NCBI GenBank assembly: GCA_016946835.1
Contig: JACVTC010000505.1
Location: 1-22,279, forward strand
Reading direction: 5' to 3'
Length of the DNA stretch: 22,279 nucleotides
From: Neocallimastix lanati (nom. inval.)
Lineage: Eukaryota; Neocallimastigomycota; Neocallimastigomycetes; Neocallimastigales; Neocallimastigaceae
The notes beneath the pieces were generated by a model. The model worked only from the letters and a program-made list of their open reading frames with translations. It made no database searches and had not been told where the DNA came from. The position numbers and the translations under genes were made by a program. Shown here one piece after another: positions 19,028-22,279 of this stretch (within the stretch, counting starts at the first letter, position 1; every line of letters starts with the position of its first letter).

Positions 19028-19554
19028 TGTTGAGGTTCATATTAGAAAAGGAGTGTGAACATTAAATAAATAGATAAATTAAATAACTATTAAATTACAC
19101 TAAAAGAATTTATCATTACACATTATAAATTTTATTTAAAGAACTATTATTAAAAATATTTATTATTTATAAATTATATAATTATTTTATTGTTAAAAAT
19201 AACTTTATTAATATTAATATTTATTATTATAACAATATGGGAAACCTTTCAATTATTATTCCTATTTCATTATCACTACTATTTCTACTATTTATTTTCT
19301 CAGAAAGGCCCCCTTCATAAAATAATATGGATAATACATATTTTATATTATTTAATTACATTATTAAAACCAATCATATAAATTAATTAATTACATAAAT
19401 TTAATATTTAAAATAATAAAATATAATTAATATAAAAATTATTAATATAGAATATAAGAAAATTATTAATAGTAAAGAATATAATAATATATTTTTATAT
19501 AATAAATTATTAAAATTTTAATTAAAAATATCATTATTATTCTATTCTTTATCA
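19028..19554 (-). repeat. E3 left LTR (3' LTR in sense orientation)
   Basis: 527 bp, TGTTGAGG...TTTATCA, essentially identical to 21562-22087. The plus-strand 63-codon frames inside both LTR copies are hydrophobic AT-rich chance frames. Confidence 0.92.
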
Positions 19555-19592
19555 TGATGCCCCCGCTAAAACTTTTGCTATACTATAGCAAA
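19555..19592 (-). other. E3 polypurine tract with adjacent hairpin
   Basis: Sense AGCGGGGGCATCA (19567-19555) abuts the LTR. TTTGCTAT/ATAGCAAA (19574-19581/19585-19592) forms an 8-bp perfect hairpin with a 3-nt loop beside it. Confidence 0.7.
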
Positions 19593-19883
19593 GGCAAATT
19601 TTCTTATATTATTAACTAAATACATTTTTTTTTTTTTTTTTTTTTTTAATTAACTATATAACTAAATAAAAATATAAATTTTTTTTTTTTATATATATAT
19701 AATATTATCATTATTTCTTAAATTTAAAAATTTTTGTATATTTTAAAATATATTTTAATATATGTATTAATTGAAATATTTAAATTAAATAATTTAATTT
19801 ATATATTACCATATATTAAAAATTTTTCATAATAATTTTTAAAAGTTCCAAAAATTTCAGGATCAACTTGGATTGTACCAAAA

Positions 19884-19938
<55 letters not shown>

Positions 19939-19952
19939 TCATATTCTTTCTT
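19593..19952. other. E3 interior, AT-rich with long T tracts
   Basis: T tracts at about 19626-19647, 19680-19690 and 19888-19937. No coding potential or RNA structure recognised. Confidence 0.5.
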
Positions 19953-20039
19953 TCAATTCTTGTTATATTCTTCGTTAGATTCTATATCTTCGCGTGTTAC
20001 TTCAACAATGAACTTTGAAACTTCTTTTTCTTCTTTCAT
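19953..20039 (-). pseudogene. Small charged reading frame, probably a remnant
   Basis: 28 codons from ATG at 20039 to TGA at 19953, rich in Glu and Lys. Its codon choice (ordered mix of Glu, Val, Thr, Arg) looks more coding-like than the surrounding T tracts. It is too short to call a gene and is probably a C-terminal remnant of whatever E3 once encoded. Confidence 0.3.
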
Positions 20040-20058
20040 TTAGATACTAATCCTTTTT

Positions 20059-20095
<37 letters not shown>

Positions 20096-20159
20096 TTATT
20101 CATATAATAATTTCTTATTCCATTAATTTAAAATTATTATATAACATATTTTGAAGGTT

Positions 20160-20825
20160 ATAATGAATTCTCTAAATCGGTGATTTTAACATTATGTTTA
20201 AACTTTAATAATTCAATTTATGAAACTAATTGAAATTTCCATTTAAAATATCACTAATTTATTTTTATTATTATTATTTTTTTTATTTTTAATTATTTTT
20301 TTAAATTACTACTTTTACCAAGTTTCAAAGATTCAATTTCACAATTTAATTTATTAATTTTCTTGGATTGTGAAGAACTGTTCAATTCGTTTTCTTTTAT
20401 AATATTTTCTTTCCAATAATTGAATTGCTCTCTTTCTAAATTAAGAATATTTATAGTATCTTCATAGAGATTTTTCATACTAATATATTCTTTTTTTTAT
20501 AATTTGAATAATAATATTATCTTCTTCTTCAAAAAAAAAAATATTTTTCTTTAATCCACTTATTTTATTAAAGTAATTTGCTGTTCCAAATTTAATTTTA
20601 ATTGTATATCGACTTCACATAAATTTTTATCTTGAATTTCAAGTCTAGTTAAAGCAATTTAAAGACCATTACATAGTAGGATCTCTTATTTTTTTTTTTA
20701 GGATTTACTTAATAATTCTTCATTTAAGGTATTTGGTCTTCTCTTATTTTGAATTAATTCTGTGAAGGATTAATGTAATTATATAATTTATTAAATTCCT
20801 CAATTGGAATTTTATTATTGATCAT
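20160..20825 (-). pseudogene. Decayed coiled-coil-like protein gene inside E3
   Basis: Starting at ATG 20825 (MINNKIPIEEFNK), the minus strand gives protein-like segments broken by stops and frame changes: about 23 codons, then RRPNTLNEELL in the next frame, then LEIQDKNLCEVDIQLKLNLEQQ, then a 61-codon open segment from 20478 to 20293 (YEDTINILNLEREQFNYWKENI...), and further pieces (ELLKFKHNVKITDLENSL) to about 20160. The pieces share Leu/Glu/Lys-rich heptad-like character, as in a coiled coil. It is not Gag or Pol: no knuckle, protease or RT motif. It may be captured host sequence or a lost accessory gene. I do not recognise it. Confidence 0.5.
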
Positions 20826-21090
20826 AAAAAAAAAATAAAATTTATTATGTTCTAATAAATTTTCAATTAATGTAATTATATAAACACTAAATAATATAAT
20901 AAATATTATTATTTCTTAAAATATATTGTAAATTATTATTTTTTTTTTTTCTATAATTTCTTCAAAATTTGTAATATTTTAAGTATTAATTTTATATTAT
21001 AAACTAAATATAAAATTATTTTAAATTAAAATTTTAAAATTATTCAATGTTTATTATATTGGAACTACCGCAGTAAACCAATATATTGTT
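20826..21090. other. AT-rich spacer in E3
   Basis: No gene. AT-rich with T tracts, except the short word GGAACTACCGCAGTAAACC near 21061-21079 next to the hairpin cluster. Confidence 0.4.
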
Positions 21091-21321
21091 AACTTTCTTC
21101 AAGTTCGAAAATCCTTTTTCGACACCCAAGAAAGTTTATTTGAAATAATTTTTATATATTTATTCCTTCAAGTTCGGCACTCTCTGTCCGACACTTAAGG
21201 ATTTAAAAAAAATTATTATACTTACCTTCAGGCTCAACACTCTCTGGCTGACCACCTAAGGATTTTATTTAAAAATTAAAAATTTATTTGTTAGGCTCGA
21301 AATACTCTTCGACCACCTAAC
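21091..21321. other. Four tandem bulged hairpins in the E3 leader
   Basis: Copies: 21091-21136 (AACTTTCTT/AAGAAAGTT outer, TCGAAAA/TTTTCGA inner); 21164-21201 (TCCTT/AAGGA, TCGG/CCGA); 21225-21261 (CCTT/AAGG, TCA/TGA); 21290-21321 (GTTA/TAAC, TCGAA/TTCGA). In each, the inner stem begins with a G-C or GG-CC step, a single bulged pyrimidine on the 5' side, then a TCRR/YYGA-type stem. An ACYY-type segment sits unpaired on the 3' side. Stems differ in sequence while the architecture stays. Probably a repeated RNA recognition motif between PBS and interior. Confidence 0.7.
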
Positions 21322-21537
21322 TAAAAAAAAAATATAATTATTAAATTGAATTCATTTTAAAATAATTCAATTTTTAACAATTCAATTTTAAATTTATATA
21401 TATTATTTTTACTTAAATTATTACTAAAATTTTATAATTAAATTTATAATTTTCTTTGTATTATTATTATGATCATTTAATTTTATATTATATTATATTC
21501 TATTATTTTTCTTATCTATTCATCACTGTTTCACACT

Positions 21538-21554
21538 CCCCGATATCTCCACCA
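21538..21554 (-). other. Primer-binding site of E3
   Basis: Minus strand TGGTGGAGATATCGGGG, identical to E0 and E1, 7 nt inside the 5' LTR edge (21562). Confidence 0.85.
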
Positions 21555-21561
21555 ATTTTTA

Positions 21562-22087
21562 TGTTGAGGTTCATATTAGAAAAGGAGTGTGAACATTAAA
21601 TAAATAGATAAATTAAATAACTATTAAATTACACTAAAAGAATTTATCATTACACATTATAAATTTTATTTAAAGAACTATTATTAAAAATATTTATTAT
21701 TTATAAATTATATAATTATTTTATTGTTAAAAATAACTTTATTAATATTAATATTTATTATTATAACAATATGGGAAACCTTTCAATTATTATTCCTATT
21801 TCATTATCACTACTATTTCTACTATTTATTTTCTCAGAAAGGCCCCCTTCATAAAATAATATGGATAATACATATTTTATATTATTTAATTACATTATTA
21901 AAACCAATCATATAAATTAATTAATTACATAAATTTAATATTTAAAATAATAAAATATAATTAATATAAAAATTATTAATATAGAATATAAGAAAATTAT
22001 TAATAGTAAAGAATATAATAATATATTTTATATAATAAATTATTAAAATTTTAATTAAAAATATCATTATTATTCTATTCTTTATCA
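21562..22087 (-). repeat. E3 right LTR (5' LTR in sense orientation)
   Basis: 526 bp, near-identical to 19028-19554. Its outer end is 14 bp from the tRNA gene; element transcription and tRNA transcription diverge. Confidence 0.92.
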
Positions 22088-22101
22088 AAAAAATCAGAGA
22101 G
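22088..22101. other. tRNA 5' flank: E3 target site (A tract)
   Basis: AAAAAATCAGAGAG separates E3 from the tRNA. AAAA (22088-22091) repeats the four A at 19024-19027 left of E3, the expected 4-bp duplication. Pol III initiation would fall in this interval. Confidence 0.65.
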
Positions 22102-22173
22102 GGAGGGTTGGCGCAACGGTAGCGCGTCCGCCTCCAGAGCGGAAGGTTGGGTGTTCGAATCACTCACTCTCCA
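22102..22173 (+). tRNA. tRNA-Trp (anticodon CCA)
   Basis: Complete 72-nt cloverleaf without intron: acceptor GGAGGGT/ACTCTCC (one G-U), D arm GCGC-AACGGTA-GCGC, anticodon arm TCCGC-CTCCAGA-GCGGA with CCA at 22134-22136, variable AGGTT, T arm GGGTG-TTCGAAT-CACTC, discriminator A at 22173; CCA is not encoded. The A box (TGGCGCAACGG from 22109) and B box (GTGTTCGAATCAC, 22151-22163) are present for TFIIIC. The body resembles eukaryotic cytosolic tRNA-Trp. It is the anchor for the stack of retrotransposons upstream. Confidence 0.95.
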
Positions 22174-22175
22174 AA

Positions 22176-22179
22176 TTTT
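22176..22179 (+). terminator. Pol III terminator of tRNA-Trp
   Basis: TTTT two bases after the discriminator base; the minimal Pol III stop. Confidence 0.6.
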
Positions 22180-22279
22180 GGTACGTGCTTGTACCTTGGG
22201 CTTATTGACACTTCACTTGTTAAAATAAATTATTCTAGATTGAATGAACACTTAAATTTTTATAACTTTTATTTATTCT
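22180..22279. other. tRNA 3' flank, no gene seen
   Basis: Contains a small hairpin GGTAC/GTACC (22180-22184/22191-22195), then AT-rich sequence. No external B box or coding frame recognised. Confidence 0.4.

Larger units (their letters stand above)
19028..22087 (-). mobile_element. Non-autonomous LTR retrotransposon E3 (3.06 kb)
   Basis: LTRs 19028-19554 and 21562-22087 differ by about one base (length of a T run near 19493/22025). TG...CA ends, PBS (21538-21554) and polypurine tract (19555-19567) are all present, so it can be reverse-transcribed. The ~2-kb interior has no gag or pol, only a broken coiled-coil-like frame and four tandem hairpins. It flanks with AAAA on both sides. It shares PBS and tract with E1/E0, so an E1-like element is the likely helper. 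Near-identical LTRs mark it as the youngest insertion here. Confidence 0.9.

Noticed and set aside
19190-19381. 63-codon plus-strand frame, repeated at 21724-21915
   Set aside because: Lies inside both LTR copies, antisense to the element, made of Ile/Leu/Phe/Tyr codons expected from AT-rich DNA. Its repetition is just the LTR repetition.
21091-21321. Regularly spaced hairpin repeats resembling a CRISPR array
   Set aside because: Stem sequences differ between copies, spacers are AT-rich and uneven, the context is a eukaryotic retrotransposon, and no cas gene is present.
21942-22163. 73-codon minus-strand frame overlapping the tRNA
   Set aside because: Runs antisense through the tRNA-Trp gene and into LTR3; a chance frame.
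22102-22173. tRNA-Trp as the primer for these elements
   Set aside because: Its mature 3' end matches the primer-binding sites over only nine bases including CCA, then diverges in both PBS types.

Overview
The window is about 80% or more A+T, with long homopolymer T/A tracts, (TTA)n microsatellites and asparagine-rich coding sequence. It holds a eukaryotic cytosolic-type tRNA-Trp and Ty3/gypsy (Metaviridae-type) LTR retrotransposons. This suggests a very AT-rich unicellular eukaryote or fungus. An anaerobic gut fungus (Neocallimastigomycota) and a dictyostelid amoeba both fit, and the sequence alone does not decide between them. No ordinary host protein gene is visible; the only host gene I can support is the tRNA.

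Layout: nearly everything left of the tRNA is a stack of four LTR retrotransposons, all on the minus strand. E0 is partial (up to 2717; one LTR, a primer-binding site (PBS) and structured leader sequence are visible). E1 is complete (2722-9736). E2 is complete (9741-19024). E3 is a short non-autonomous element (19028-22087). Neighbouring elements are separated by only 3-4 bp (CAAA, CAAA, AAA), and E3 ends 14 bp before the tRNA-Trp gene (22102-22173). The pattern is repeated integration at one Pol III-defined site, as known for yeast Ty3 and Dictyostelium DGLT-A.

E1 and E2 each encode Gag (with a CCHC zinc knuckle) and, in the -1 frame, a Pol with protease, reverse transcriptase, RNase H and integrase in the Ty3 order and no chromodomain. 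Both join Gag to Pol with the same signal: a U UUA AAC heptamer in gag phase, an 8-nt spacer and a GGGAG-type hairpin. Both coding regions are unbroken and the LTR pairs are about 99% identical or better, so both could be recently active. E3 has near-identical LTRs but no gag-pol, only a broken coiled-coil-like reading frame; it must use proteins from another element.

The most interesting layer is RNA structure between PBS and gag. E0 and E1 share a ~165-nt multi-branched domain supported by nine compensatory base-pair changes. E2 has twin 54-nt hairpins exactly 100 nt apart. E3 has four tandem bulged hairpins. A further multi-branched island lies at 464-678. E1, E2 and E3 also carry a hairpin directly beside the polypurine tract (PPT). 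Candidate roles are packaging, dimerisation, translation or Pol III-related functions; none is proven by sequence.
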